Below are positions 37,319 to 49,648 of a stretch of DNA of 64,000 nt, piece by piece. The stretch's first letter is position 1. Each line of letters begins with the position of its first letter. The position numbers and the translations under genes are program-made. A model generated the notes under the pieces. That model saw nothing but the letters and a program-made list of their open reading frames with translations, was not told where the DNA came from and ran no database searches. Source of the stretch: Cladorhizidae sp. MBARI D1340-BT2 (Eukaryota > Porifera > Demospongiae > Poecilosclerida > Cladorhizidae); assembly GCA_028752905.1 (NCBI GenBank), contig JAQNBH010000020.1, positions 868,001 to 932,000 on the forward strand, given 5' to 3'.

Positions 37319-37334
37319 TCTAGCGGTGAAAGAG
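37319..37334 (-). repeat. Right terminal inverted repeat of the piggyBac element
   Basis: The 16 bases tctagcggtgaaagag are the exact reverse complement of the left end. They lie at the 5' side of the transposase gene and directly abut an inverted repeat at 37302-37318. Confidence 0.93.
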
Positions 37335-37338
37335 TTAA
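37335..37338. repeat. TTAA target-site duplication, right copy
   Basis: TTAA directly outside the right terminal repeat, followed by the satellite string gataggactctc, which continues the unit interrupted at 34012. Confidence 0.95.
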
Positions 37339-37837
37339 GATAGGACTCTCTAAGTGCTCTCTCTTGATACCAAACATCCATATATTCTGCACACTTCACT
37401 GTAATGGACTTGCAAGATAGGTATCTCTCAGTGTTCTCTATCTTGAGCTAAACATGTTAGCTTCATAGATTCTCCACACTTCACTGAATAGAGTTGATAT
37501 ATAGCTCTAAAGGTAGGCCTCTCTCTGTTCTCTCTCTTGATACCAAACATCCGTATATTCTGCATACATAGAATCACAAGATAGGTTTCTCTATGTGTTA
37601 TCTATCTTGATGCTAAACAGGTTAGCTTCATAGATTCTCCACACTTCACTGTATAAACTTGATATATAGCTATTAAGATAGGTCTCTCCCTGTGCTCTCT
37701 GTTGATATCAAACATCCATAATATTCTGCACACTTCACTGTAATGGACTTGATATGATTCGAATGATAGGTTTCATTATGTGTTCTCTATCTTGATATTT
37801 GCCCTAATTTGGTCTATATGTTTCTCATTTCCCCCCA

Positions 37838-38748
37838 AAAATCTTGTTATTTTGCCGTAAAGCTCATAACTTTTCTACACTTTACCCCAAAAAGAAATTT
37901 TTTATATCACCGGATAGCCCTTCTAATTATCTGTCTTTTGTACGTGCCAAAATTTCGTGTACTCTAAGTATTAGCAAGTTATGGTGATTTGAAGTGGTAA
38001 GGTTTGCGATCTTTCCTGGCGTTTTCCAGTTGCCAAAGCGGTGGCCTGCCAGTGAAAAACCACTACATTTATTGATAATCTGTTGACATGTTGCAGATAA
38101 GGGCCTTCTCTATCAGTTGACAAAATCTGGGACTTTGGTCTTGTTAATTAGGGCAGTTATGAATTGTACTCTTACTTGATGCTAAACATGTTAGCTTCGT
38201 AGATTATCCACACTTCACTGAATAGACTTGATGTATAGCTATTAAGATAGGACTCTCTAAGTGCTCTCTCTTGATACCAAACATCCATATATTCTGCACA
38301 CTTCACTGTAATGGATTTGCAAGATAGGTATCTCTCAGTGTTCTCTATCTTGAGCTAAACATGTTAGCTTCATAGATTCTCCACACTTCACTGAATAGAG
38401 TTGATATATAGCTCTAAAGGTAGGCTTCTCTCTGTTCTCTCTCTTGATACCAAACATCCGTATATTCTGCATACATAGAATCACAAGATAGATTTCTCTA
38501 TGTGTTCTCTATCTTGATGCTAAACAGGTTAGCTTCATAGATTCTCCACACTTCACTGTATAAACTTGATATATAGCTATTAAGATAGGTCTCTCCCTGT
38601 GCTCTCTGTTGATATCAAACATCCATAATATTCTGCACACTTCACTGTAATGGACTTGATATGATTCGAATGATAGGTTTCATTATGTGTTCTCTATCTT
38701 GATATTTGCCCTAATTTGGTCTATAATATGTTTCTCATTTCCCCCCCA
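37838..38748 (+). repeat. Chimeric C/G satellite unit
   Basis: The front is type C (gaaattttttatatcaccgg). The back carries type G markers: cacacttcactg in subunit 1, gaatagagttgat in subunit 3 and gatagatttctc in subunit 4. It is followed by an F unit, as G units are. The junction lies in the shared core, so it cannot be placed more exactly than about 38000-38160. Confidence 0.7.
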
Positions 38749-40562
38749 AAAATCTTGCTTTTTTGCCGTAAAGCTCATAACTTTTCTACACTTTATCCAA
38801 AAAAGATAATTTTTATATCACCGAATAGCCCTTCTAATTATCTGTCTTTTGTACGTGCCAAAATTTTGTGTACTCTAAGTATTAGCAAGTTATGGTGAGT
38901 TGAAGTGGTAAGGTTTGCGATCTTTCCTGGCGTTTTCCAGTTGCCAAAGCGGTGGCCTGCCAGTGAAAAACCACTACATTTATTGATAATCTGTTGACAT
39001 GTTGCAGATAAGGACCTTCTCTATCAGTTGACAAAATCTGGCACTTTGGTCTTGTTAATTAGGGCAGTTATGAATTGTAATCTTACTTGATGCTAAACAT
39101 GTTAGCTTCGTAGATTATCCACACCACTGAATAGACTTGATGTATAGCTATTAAGATAGGACTCTCTAAGTGCTCTCTCTTGATACCAAACATCCATATA
39201 TTCTGCACACTTCACTGTAATGGACTTGCAAGATAGGTATCTCTCAGTGTTCTCTATCTTGAGCTAAACATGTTAGCTTCATAGATTCTCCACACTTCAC
39301 TGAATAGAGTTGATATATAGCTCTAAAGGTAGGCCTCTCTCTGTTCTCTCTCTTGATACCAAACATCCGTATATTCTGCATACATAGAATCACAAGATAG
39401 GTTTCTCTATGTGTTATCTATCTTGATGCTAAACAGGTTAGCTTCATAGATTCTCCACACTTCACTGTATAAACTTGATATATAGCTATTAAGATAGGTC
39501 TCTCCCTGTGCTCTCTGTTGATATCAAACATCCATAATATTCTGCACACTTCACTGTAATGGACTTGATATGATTCGAATGATAGGTTTCATTATGTGTT
39601 CTCTATCTTGATATTTGCCCTAATTTGGTCTATATGTTTCTCATTTCCCCCCAAAAATCTTGTTATTTTGCCGTAAAGCTCATAACTTTTCTACACTTTA
39701 CCCCAAAAAGAAATTTTTTATATCACCGGATAGCCCTTCTAATTATCTGTCTTTTGTACGTGCCAAAATTTCGTGTACTCTAAGTATTAGCAAGTTATGG
39801 TGATTTGAAGTGGTAAGGTTTGCGATCTTTCCTGGCGTTTTCCAGTTGCCAAAGCGGTGGCCTGCCAGTGAAAAACCACTACATTTATTGATAATCTGTT
39901 GACATGTTGCAGATAAGGGCCTTCTCTATCAGTTGACAAAATCTGGGACTTTGGTCTTGTTAATTAGGGCAGTTATGAATTGTAATCTTACTTGATGCTA
40001 AACATGTTAGCTTCGTAGATTATCCACACCACTGAATAGACTTGATGTATAGCTATTAAGATAGGACTCTCTAAGTGCTCTCTCTTGATACCAAACATCC
40101 ATATATTCTGCACACTTCACTGTAATGGACTTGCAAGATAGGTATCTCTCAGTGTTCTCTATCTTGAGCTAAACATGTTAGCTTCATAGATTCTCCACAC
40201 TTCACTGAATAGAGTTGATATATAGCTCTAAAGGTAGGCCTCTCTCTGTTCTCTCTCTTGATACCAAACATCCGTATATTCTGCATACATAGAATCACAA
40301 GATAGGTTTCTCTATGTGTTATCTATCTTGATGCTAAACAGGTTAGCTTCATAGATTCTCCACACTTCACTGTATAAACTTGATATATAGCTATTAAGAT
40401 AGGTCTCTCCCTGTGCTCTCTGTTGATATCAAACATCCATAATATTCTGCACACTTCACTGTAATGGACTTGATATGATTCGAATGATAGGTTTCATTAT
40501 GTGTTCTCTATCTTGATATTTGCCCTAATTTGGTCTATAATATGTTTCTCATTTTTCCCCCA

Positions 40563-43500
40563 AAAATCTTGCTTTTTTGCCGTAAAGCTCATAACTTTTC
40601 TACACTTTACCCACAAAAGATATTTTTTATATCACCGAATAGCCCTTCTAATTATCTATCTTTTGTATGTGCCAAATTTTGAGTACTCTAAGTATTAGCA
40701 AGTTATGGTGATTTGAAGTGGTAAGGTTTGCGATCTTTCCTGGCGTTTTCCAGTTGCCAAAGCGGTGGCCTGCCAGTGAAAAACCACTACATTTATTGAT
40801 AATCTGTTGACATGTTGCAGATAAGGGCCTTCTCTATCAGTTGACAAAATCTGGGACTTTGGTCTTGTTAATTAGGGCAGTTATGAATTGTACTCTTACT
40901 TGATGCTAAACATGTTAGCTTCGTAGATTATCCACACTTCACTGAATAGACTTGATGTATAGCTATTAAGATAGGACTCTCTAAGTGCTCTCTCTTGATA
41001 CCAAACATCCATATATTCTGCACACTTCACTGTAATGGACTTGCAAGATAGGTATCTCTCAGTGTTCTCTATCTTGAGCTAAACATGTTAGCTTCATAGA
41101 TTCTCCACACTTCACTGAATAGACTTGATATATAGCTCTAAAGGTAGGCCTCTCTCTGTTCTCTCTCTTGATACCAAACATCCGTATATTCTGCATACAT
41201 AGAATCACAAGATAGGTTTCTCTATGTGTTCTCTATCTTGATGCTAAACAGGTTAGCTTCATAGATTCTCCACACTTCACTGTATAAACTTGATATATAG
41301 CTATTAAGATAGGTCTCTCCCTGTGCTCTCTGTTGATATCAAACATCCATAATATTCTGCATACTTCACTGTAATGGACTTGATATGATTCGAATGATAG
41401 GTTTCATTATGTGTTCTCTATCTTGATATTTGCCCTAATTTGGTCTGTATGTTTCTCATTTTCCCCCCAAAAATCTTGTTATTTTGCCGTAAAGCTCATA
41501 ACTTATCTACACTTTATCCAAAAAAGATAATTTTTATATCACCGGATAGCCCTTCTAATTATCTGTCTTTTTTACGTGCCAAAATTTTGAGTACCCTAAG
41601 CATTAGCAAGTTATGGTGATTTGAAGTGGTAAGGTTTGCGATCTTTCCTGGCGTTTTCCAGTTGCCAAAGCGGTGGCCTGCCAGTGAAAAACCACTACAT
41701 TTATTGATAATCTGTTGACATGTTGCAGATAAGGGCCTTCTCTATCAGTTGACAAAATCTGGGACTTTGGTCTTGTTAATTAGGGCAGTTATGAATTGTA
41801 CTCTTACTTGATGCTAAACATGTTAGCTTCGTAGATTATCCACACTTCACTGAATAGACTTGATGTATAGCTATTAAGATAGGACTCTCTAAGTGCTCTC
41901 TCTTGATACCAAACATCCATATATTCTGCACACTTCACTGTAATGGACTTGCAAGATAGGTATCTCTCAGTGTTCTCTATCTTGAGCTAAACATGTTAGC
42001 TTCATAGATTCTCCACACTTCACTGAATAGAGTTGATATATAGCTCTAAAGGTAGGCCTCTCTCTGTTCTCTCTCTTGATACCAAACATCCGTATATTCT
42101 GCATACATAGAATCACAAGATAGATTTCTCTATGTGTTCTCTATCTTGATGCTAAACAGGTTAGCTTCATAGATTCTCCACACTTCACTGTATAAACTTG
42201 ATATATAGCTATTAAGATAGGTCTCTCCCTGTGCTCTCTGTTGATATCAAACATCCATAATATTCTGCACACTTCACTGTAATGGACTTGATATGATTCG
42301 AATGATAGGTTTCATTATGTGTTCTCTATCTTGATATTTGCCCTAATTTGGTCTATAATATGTTTCTCATTTCCCCCCCAAAAATCTTGCTTTTTTGCCG
42401 TAAAGCTCATAACTTTTCTACACTTTATCCAAAAAAGATAATTTTTATATCACCGAATAGCCCTTCTAATTATCTGTCTTTTGTACGTGCCAAAATTTTG
42501 TGTACTCTAAGTATTAGCAAGTTATGGTGAGTTGAAGTGGTAAGGTTTGCGATCTTTCCTGGCGTTTTCCAGTTGCCAAAGCGGTGGCCTGCCAGTGAAA
42601 AACCACTACATTTATTGATAATCTGTTGACATGTTGCAGATAAGGACCTTCTCTATCAGTTGACAAAATCTGGCACTTTGGTCTTGTTAATTAGGGCAGT
42701 TATGAATTGTAATCTTACTTGATGCTAAACATGTTAGCTTCGTAGATTATCCACACCACTGAATAGACTTGATGTATAGCTATTAAGATAGGACTCTCTA
42801 AGTGCTCTCTCTTGATACCAAACATCCATATATTCTGCACACTTCACTGTAATGGACTTGCAAGATAGGTATCTCTCAGTGTTCTCTATCTTGAGCTAAA
42901 CATGTTAGCTTCATAGATTCTCCACACTTCACTGAATAGAGTTGATATATAGCTCTAAAGGTAGGCCTCTCTCTGTTCTCTCTCTTGATACCAAACATCC
43001 GTATATTCCGCATACATAGAATCACAAGATAGGTTTCTCTATGTGTTATCTATCTTGATGCTAAACAGGTTAGCTTCATAGATTCTCCACACTTCACTGT
43101 ATAAACTTGATATATAGCTATTAAGATAGGTCTCTCCCTGTGCTCTCTGTTGATATCAAACATCCATAATATTCTGCACACTTCACTGTAATGGACTTGA
43201 TATGATTCGAATGATAGGTTTCATTATGTGTTCTCTATCTTGATATTTGCCCTAATTTGGTCTATATGTTTCTCATTTCCCCCCAAAAATCTTGTTATTT
43301 TGCCGTAAAGCTCATAACTTTTCTACACTTTACCCCAAAAAGAAATTTTTTATATCACCGGATAGCCCTTCTAATTATCTGTCTTTTGTACGTGCCAAAA
43401 TTTCGTGTACTCTAAGTATTAGCAAGTTATGGTGATTTGAAGTGGTAAGATTTGCGATCTTTCCTGGCGTTTTCCAGTTGCCAAAGCGGTGGCCTGCCAG

Positions 43501-44194
43501 TGAAAAACCACTACATTTATTGATAATCTGTTGACATGTTGCAGATAAGGGCCTTCTCTATCAGTTGACAAAATCTGGGACTTTGGTCTTGTTAATTAGG
43601 GCAGTTATGAATTGTAATCTTACTTGATGCTAAACATGTTAGCTTCGTAGATTATCCACACCACTGAATAGACTTGATGTATAGCTATTAAGATAGGACT
43701 CTCTAAGTGCTCTCTCTTGATACCAAACATCCATATATTCTGCACACTTCACTGTAATGGACTTGCAAGATAGGTATCTCTCAGTGTTCTCTATCTTGAG
43801 CTAAACATGTTAGCTTCATAGATTCTCCACACTTCACTGAATAGAGTTGATATATAGCTCTAAAGGTAGGCCTCTCTCTGTTCTCTCTCTTGATACCAAA
43901 CATCCGTATATTCTGCATACATAGAATCACAAGATAGGTTTCTCTATGTGTTATCTATCTTGATGCTAAACAGGTTAGCTTCATAGATTCTCCACACTTT
44001 ACTGTATAAACTTGATATATAGCTATTAAGATAGGTCTCTCCCTGTGCTCTCTGTTGATATCAAACATCCATAATATTCTGCACACTTCACTGTAATGGA
44101 CTTGATATGATTCGAATGATAGGTTTCATTATGTGTTCTCTATCTTGATATTTGCCCTAATTTGGTCTATAATATGTTTCTCATTTTTTCCCCA
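40563..44194 (+). repeat. Four-unit block D-E/G-F-C, first copy
   Basis: Starts 40563, 41470, 42381 and 43286 each match a unit exactly 15,439 bp later (56002, 56909, 57820, 58725). The E unit at 41470 has an E front and a G back (gaatagagttgat, gatagatttctc). The F unit carries the rare string tattccgcatac near 43007, which recurs in the F unit at 57820. Confidence 0.8.
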
Positions 44195-47100
44195 AAAATC
44201 TTGCTTTTTTGCCGTAAAGCTCATAACTTTTCTACACTTTACCCACAAAAGATATTTTTTATATCACCGAATAGCCCTTCTAATTATCTATCTTTTGTAT
44301 GTGCCAAATTTTGAGTACTCTAAGTATTAGCAAGTTATGGTGATTTGAAGTGGTAAGGTTTGCGATCTTTCCTGGCGTTTTCCAGTTGCCAAAGCGGTGG
44401 CCTGCCAGTGAAAAACCACTACATTTATTGATAATCTGTTGACATGTTGCAGATAAGGGCCTTCTCTATCAGTTGACAAAATCTGGGACTTTGGTCTTGT
44501 TAATTAGGGCAGTTATGAATTGTACTCTTACTTGATGCTAAACATGTTAGCTTCGTAGATTATCCACACTTCACTGAATAGACTTGATGTATAGCTATTA
44601 AGATAGGACTCTCTAAGTGCTCTCTCTTGATACCAAACATCCATATATTCTGCACACTTCACTGTAATGGACTTGCAAGATAGGTATCTCTCAGTGTTCT
44701 CTATCTTGAGCTAAACATGTTAGCTTCATAGATTCTCCACACTTCACTGAATAGACTTGATATATAGCTCTAAAGGTAGGCCTCTCTCTGTTCTCTCTCT
44801 TGATACCAAACATCCGTATATTCTGCATACATAGAATCACAAGATAGGTTTCTCTATGTGTTCTCTATCTTGATGCTAAACAGGTTAGCTTCATAGATTC
44901 TCCACACTTTACTGTATAAACTTGATATATAGCTATTAAGATAGGTCTCTCCCTGTGCTCTCTGTTGATATCAAACATCCATAATATTCTGCACACTTCA
45001 CTGTAATGGACTTGATATGATTCGAATGATAGGTTTCATTATGTGTTCTCTATCTTGATATTTGCCCTAATTTGGTCTATAATATGTTTCTCATTTTTTC
45101 CCCAAAAATCTTGCTTTTTTGCCGTAAAGCTCATAACTTTTCTACACTTTACCCACAAAAGATATTTTTTATATCACCGAATAGCCCTTCTAATTATCTA
45201 TCTTTTGTACGTGCCAAATTTTGAGTACTCTAAGTATTAGCAAGTTATGGTGATTTGAAGTGGTAAGATTTGCGATCTTTCCTGGCGTTTTCCAGTTGCC
45301 AAAGCGGTGGCCTGCCAGTGAAAAACCACTACATTTATTGATAATCTGTTGACATGTTGCAGATAAGGGCCTTCTCTATCAGTTGACAAAATCTGGGACT
45401 TTGGTCTTGTTAATTAGGGCAGTTATGAATTGTACTCTTACTTGATGCTAAACATGTTAGCTTCGTAGATTATCCACACTTCACTGAATAGACTTGATGT
45501 ATAGCTATTAAGATAGGACTCTCTAAGTGCTCTCTCTTGATACCAAACATCCATATATTCTGCACACTTCACTGTAATGGACTTGCAAGATAGGTATCTC
45601 TCAGTGTTCTCTATCTTGAGCTAAACATGTTAGCTTCATAGATTCTCCACACTTCACTGAATAGACTTGATATATAGCTCTAAAGGTAGGCCTCTCTCTG
45701 TTCTCTCTCTTGATACCAAACATCCGTATATTCTGCATACATAGAATCACAAGATAGGTTTCTCTATGTGTTATCTATCTTGATGCTAAACAGGTTAGCT
45801 TCATAGATTCTCCACACTTTACTGTATAAACTTGATATATAGCTATTAAGATAGGTCTCTCCCTGTGCTCTCTGTTGATATCAAACATCCATAATATTCT
45901 GCACACTTCACTGTAATGGACTTGATATGATTCGAATGATAGGTTTCATTATGTGTTCTCTATCTTGATATTTGCCCTAATTTGGTCTATAATATGTTTC
46001 TCATTTTTCCCCCAAAAATCTTGCTTTTTTGCCGTAAAGCTCATAACTTTTCTACACTTTACCCACAAAAGATATTTTTTATATCACCGAATAGCCCTTC
46101 TAATTATCTATCTTTTGTATGTGCCAAATTTTGAGTACTCTAAGTATTAGCAAGTTATGGTGATTTGAAGTGGTAAGGTTTGCGATCTTTCCTGGCGTTT
46201 TCCAGTTGCCAAAGCGGTGGCCTGCCAGTGAAAAACCACTACATTTATTGATAATCTGTTGACATGTTGCAGATAAGGGCCTTCTCTATCAGTTGACAAA
46301 ATCTGGGACTTTGGTCTTGTTAATTAGGGCAGTTATGAATTGTACTCTTACTTGATGCTAAACATGTTAGCTTCGTAGATTATCCACACTTCACTGAATA
46401 GACTTGATGTATAGCTATTAAGATAGGACTCTCTAAGTGCTCTCTCTTGATACCAAACATCCATATATTCTGCACACTTCACTGTAATGGACTTGCAAGA
46501 TAGGTATCTCTCAGTGTTCTCTATCTTGAGCTAAACATGTTAGCTTCATAGATTCTCCACACTTCACTGAATAGACTTGATATATAGCTCTAAAGGTAGG
46601 CCTCTCTCTGTTCTCTCTCTTGATACCAAACATCCGTATATTCTGCATACATAGAATCACAAGATAGGTTTCTCTATGTGTTCTCTATCTTGATGCTAAA
46701 CAGGTTAGCTTCATAGATTCTCCACACTTTACTGTATAAACTTGATATATAGCTATTAAGATAGGTCTCTCCCTGTGCTCTCTGTTGATATCAAACATCC
46801 ATAATATTCTGCACACTTCACTGTAATGGACTTGATATGATTCGAATGATAGGTTTCATTATGTGTTCTCTATCTTGATATTTGCCCTAATTTGGTCTAT
46901 AATATGTTTCTCATTTTTTCCCCAAAAATCTTGCTTTTTTGCCGTAAAGCTCATAACTTTTCTACACTTTACCCACAAAAGATATTTTTTATATCACCGA
47001 ATAGCCCTTCTAATTATCTATCTTTTGTATGTGCCAAATTTTGAGTACTCTAAGTATTAGCAAGTTATGGTGATTTGAAGTGGTAAGATTTGCGATCTTT

Positions 47101-48741
47101 CCTGGCGTTTTCCAGTTGCCAAAGCGGTGGCCTGCCAGTGAAAAACCACTACATTTATTGATAATCTGTTGACATGTTGCAGATAAGGGCCTTCTCTATC
47201 AGTTGACAAAATCTGGGACTTTGGTCTTGTTAATTAGGGCAGTTATGAATTGTACTCTTACTTGATGCTAAACATGTTAGCTTCGTAGATTATCCACACT
47301 TCACTGAATAGACTTGATGTATAGCTATTAAGATAGGACTCTCTAAGTGCTCTCTCTTGATACCAAACATCCATATATTCTGCACACTTCACTGTAATGG
47401 ACTTGCAAGATAGGTATCTCTCAGTGTTCTCTATCTTGAGCTAAACATGTTAGCTTCATAGATTCTCCACACTTCACTGAATAGACTTGATATATAGCTC
47501 TAAAGGTAGGCCTCTCTCTGTTCTCTCTCTTGATACCAAACATCCGTATATTCTGCATACATAGAATCACAAGATAGGTTTCTCTATGTGTTATCTATCT
47601 TGATGCTAAACAGGTTAGCTTCATAGATTCTCCACACTTTACTGTATAAACTTGATATATAGCTATTAAGATAGGTCTCTCCCTGTGCTCTCTGTTGATA
47701 TCAAACATCCATAATATTCTGCACACTTCACTGTAATGGACTTGATATGATTCGAATGATAGGTTTCATTATGTGTTCTCTATCTTGATATTTGCCCTAA
47801 TTTGGTCTATAATATGTTTCTCATTTTTCCCCCAAAAATCTTGCTTTTTTGCCGTAAAGCTCATAACTTTTCTACACTTTACCCACAAAAGATATTTTTT
47901 ATATCACCGAATAGCCCTTCTAATTATCTATCTTTTGTATGTGCCAAATTTTGAGTACTCTAAGTATTAGCAAGTTATGGTGATTTGAAGTGGTAAGGTT
48001 TGCGATCTTTCCTGGCGTTTTCCAGTTGCCAAAGCGGTGGCCTGCCAGTGAAAAACCACTACATTTATTGATAATCTGTTGACATGTTGCAGATAAGGGC
48101 CTTCTCTATCAGTTGACAAAATCTGGGACTTTGGTCTTGTTAATTAGGGCAGTTATGAATTGTACTCTTACTTGATGCTAAACATGTTAGCTTCGTAGAT
48201 TATCCACACTTCACTGAATAGACTTGATGTATAGCTATTAAGATAGGACTCTCTAAGTGCTCTCTCTTGATACCAAACATCCATATATTCTGCACACTTC
48301 ACTGTAATGGACTTGCAAGATAGGTATCTCTCAGTGTTCTCTATCTTGAGCTAAACATGTTAGCTTCATAGATTCTCCACACTTCACTGAATAGACTTGA
48401 TATATAGCTCTAAAGGTAGGCCTCTCTCTGTTCTCTCTCTTGATACCAAACATCCGTATATTCTGCATACATAGAATCACAAGATAGGTTTCTCTATGTG
48501 TTCTCTATCTTGATGCTAAACAGGTTAGCTTCATAGATTCTCCACACTTCACTGTATAAACTTGATATATAGCTATTAAGATAGGTCTCTCCCTGTGCTC
48601 TCTGTTGATATCAAACATCCATAATATTCTGCATACTTCACTGTAATGGACTTGATATGATTCGAATGATAGGTTTCATTATGTGTTCTCTATCTTGATA
48701 TTTGCCCTAATTTGGTCTGTATGTTTCTCATTTTTCCCCCA
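44195..48741 (+). repeat. Run of five D units with two-unit periodicity
   Basis: Starts are 44195, 45105, 46015, 46925 and 47835, spaced exactly 910 bp. Two markers alternate: the units at 44195, 46015 and 47835 have aaggtttgcg and gtgttctctatc, whereas those at 45105 and 46925 have aagatttgcg and gtgttatctatc. The true repeat is therefore a 1,820-bp dimer, present about two and a half times. All but the last share cacactttactg in subunit 5. Confidence 0.8.
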
Positions 48742-49648
48742 AAAATCTTGTTATTTTGCCGTAAATCTCATAACTTATCTACACTTTATCCAAAAAAGAT
48801 AATTTTTATATCACCGGATAGCCCTTCTAATTATCTGTCTTTTTTACGTGCCAAAATTTTGAGTACCCTAAGCATTAGCAAGTTATGGTGATTTGAAGTG
48901 GTAAGATTTGCGATCTTTCCTGGCGTTTTCCAGTTGCCAAAGCGGTGGCCTGCCAGTGAAAAACCACTACATTTATTGATAATCTGTTGACATGTTGCAG
49001 ATAAGGGCCTTCTCTATCAGTTGACAAAATCTGGGACTTTGGTCTTGTTAATTAGGGCAGTTATGAATTGTACTCTTACTTGATGCTAAACATGTTAGCT
49101 TCGTAGATTATCCACACTTCACTGAATAGACTTGATGTATAGCTATTAAGATAGGACTCTCTAAGTGCTCTCTCTTGATACCAAACATCCATATATTCTG
49201 CACACTTCACTGTAATGGACTTGCAAGATAGGTATCTCTCAGTGTTCTCTATCTTGAGCTAAACATGTTAGCTTCATAGATTCTCCACACTTCACTGAAT
49301 AGACTTGATATATAGCTCTAAAGGTAGGCCTCTCTCTGTTCTCTCTCTTGATACCAAACATCCGTATATTCCGCATACATAGAATCACAAGATAGGTTTC
49401 TCTATGTGTTATCTATCTTGATGCTAAACAGGTTAGCTTCATAGATTCTCCACACTTCACTGTATAAACTTGATATATAGCTATTAAGATAGGTCTCTCC
49501 CTGTGCTCTCTGTTGATATCAAACATCCATAATATTCTGCACACTTCACTGTAATGGACTTGATATGATTCGAATGATAGGTTTCATTATGTGTTCTCTA
49601 TCTTGATATTTGCCCTAATTTGGTCTATATGTTTCTCATTTCCCCCCA
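48742..49648 (+). repeat. Chimeric E/F satellite unit
   Basis: The front is type E (cttatctac, tttttacgtgcc) and stays E-like through gaatagacttgat near 49304. From tattccgcatac near 49367 it matches the F units at 42381 and 57820, and it is followed by a C unit as F units are. The switch lies in roughly 49310-49370, one of the best-resolved crossover intervals in the window. Confidence 0.75.

Larger units (their letters stand above)
34013..37334 (-). mobile_element. Complete piggyBac-superfamily DNA transposon (3,322 bp)
   Basis: A single insertion bounded by perfect 16-bp terminal inverted repeats (ctctttcaccgctaga inward from each end) and flanked on both sides by TTAA, the piggyBac target site. 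Removing 34013-37334 and one TTAA restores a 905-bp satellite unit, the usual length of neighbouring type F units. It carries one gene, a two-exon transposase on the minus strand with no visible stop or frameshift. Layout in the gene's direction is right end, short leader, exon 1, 244-bp intron, exon 2, 3' flank, left end. Perfect ends, perfect target duplication and an intact gene suggest a young and possibly autonomous copy; activity is inference. No other copy or fragment of it is in the window. Confidence 0.95.
37126..37334 (-). promoter_or_regulatory. Non-coding right end of the transposon with presumed promoter
   Basis: 209 bp between the right terminus and the transposase start. It contains the right terminal repeat, the cgcgtg/cacgcg inverted repeat and a TATA-like element. 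It has more CpG dinucleotides than the satellite around it. Confidence 0.6.

Noticed and set aside
34013..37334. Domesticated host gene derived from piggyBac
   Set aside because: Perfect terminal repeats and TTAA duplication show a transposon insertion rather than a retained host gene, and it lies in satellite DNA.
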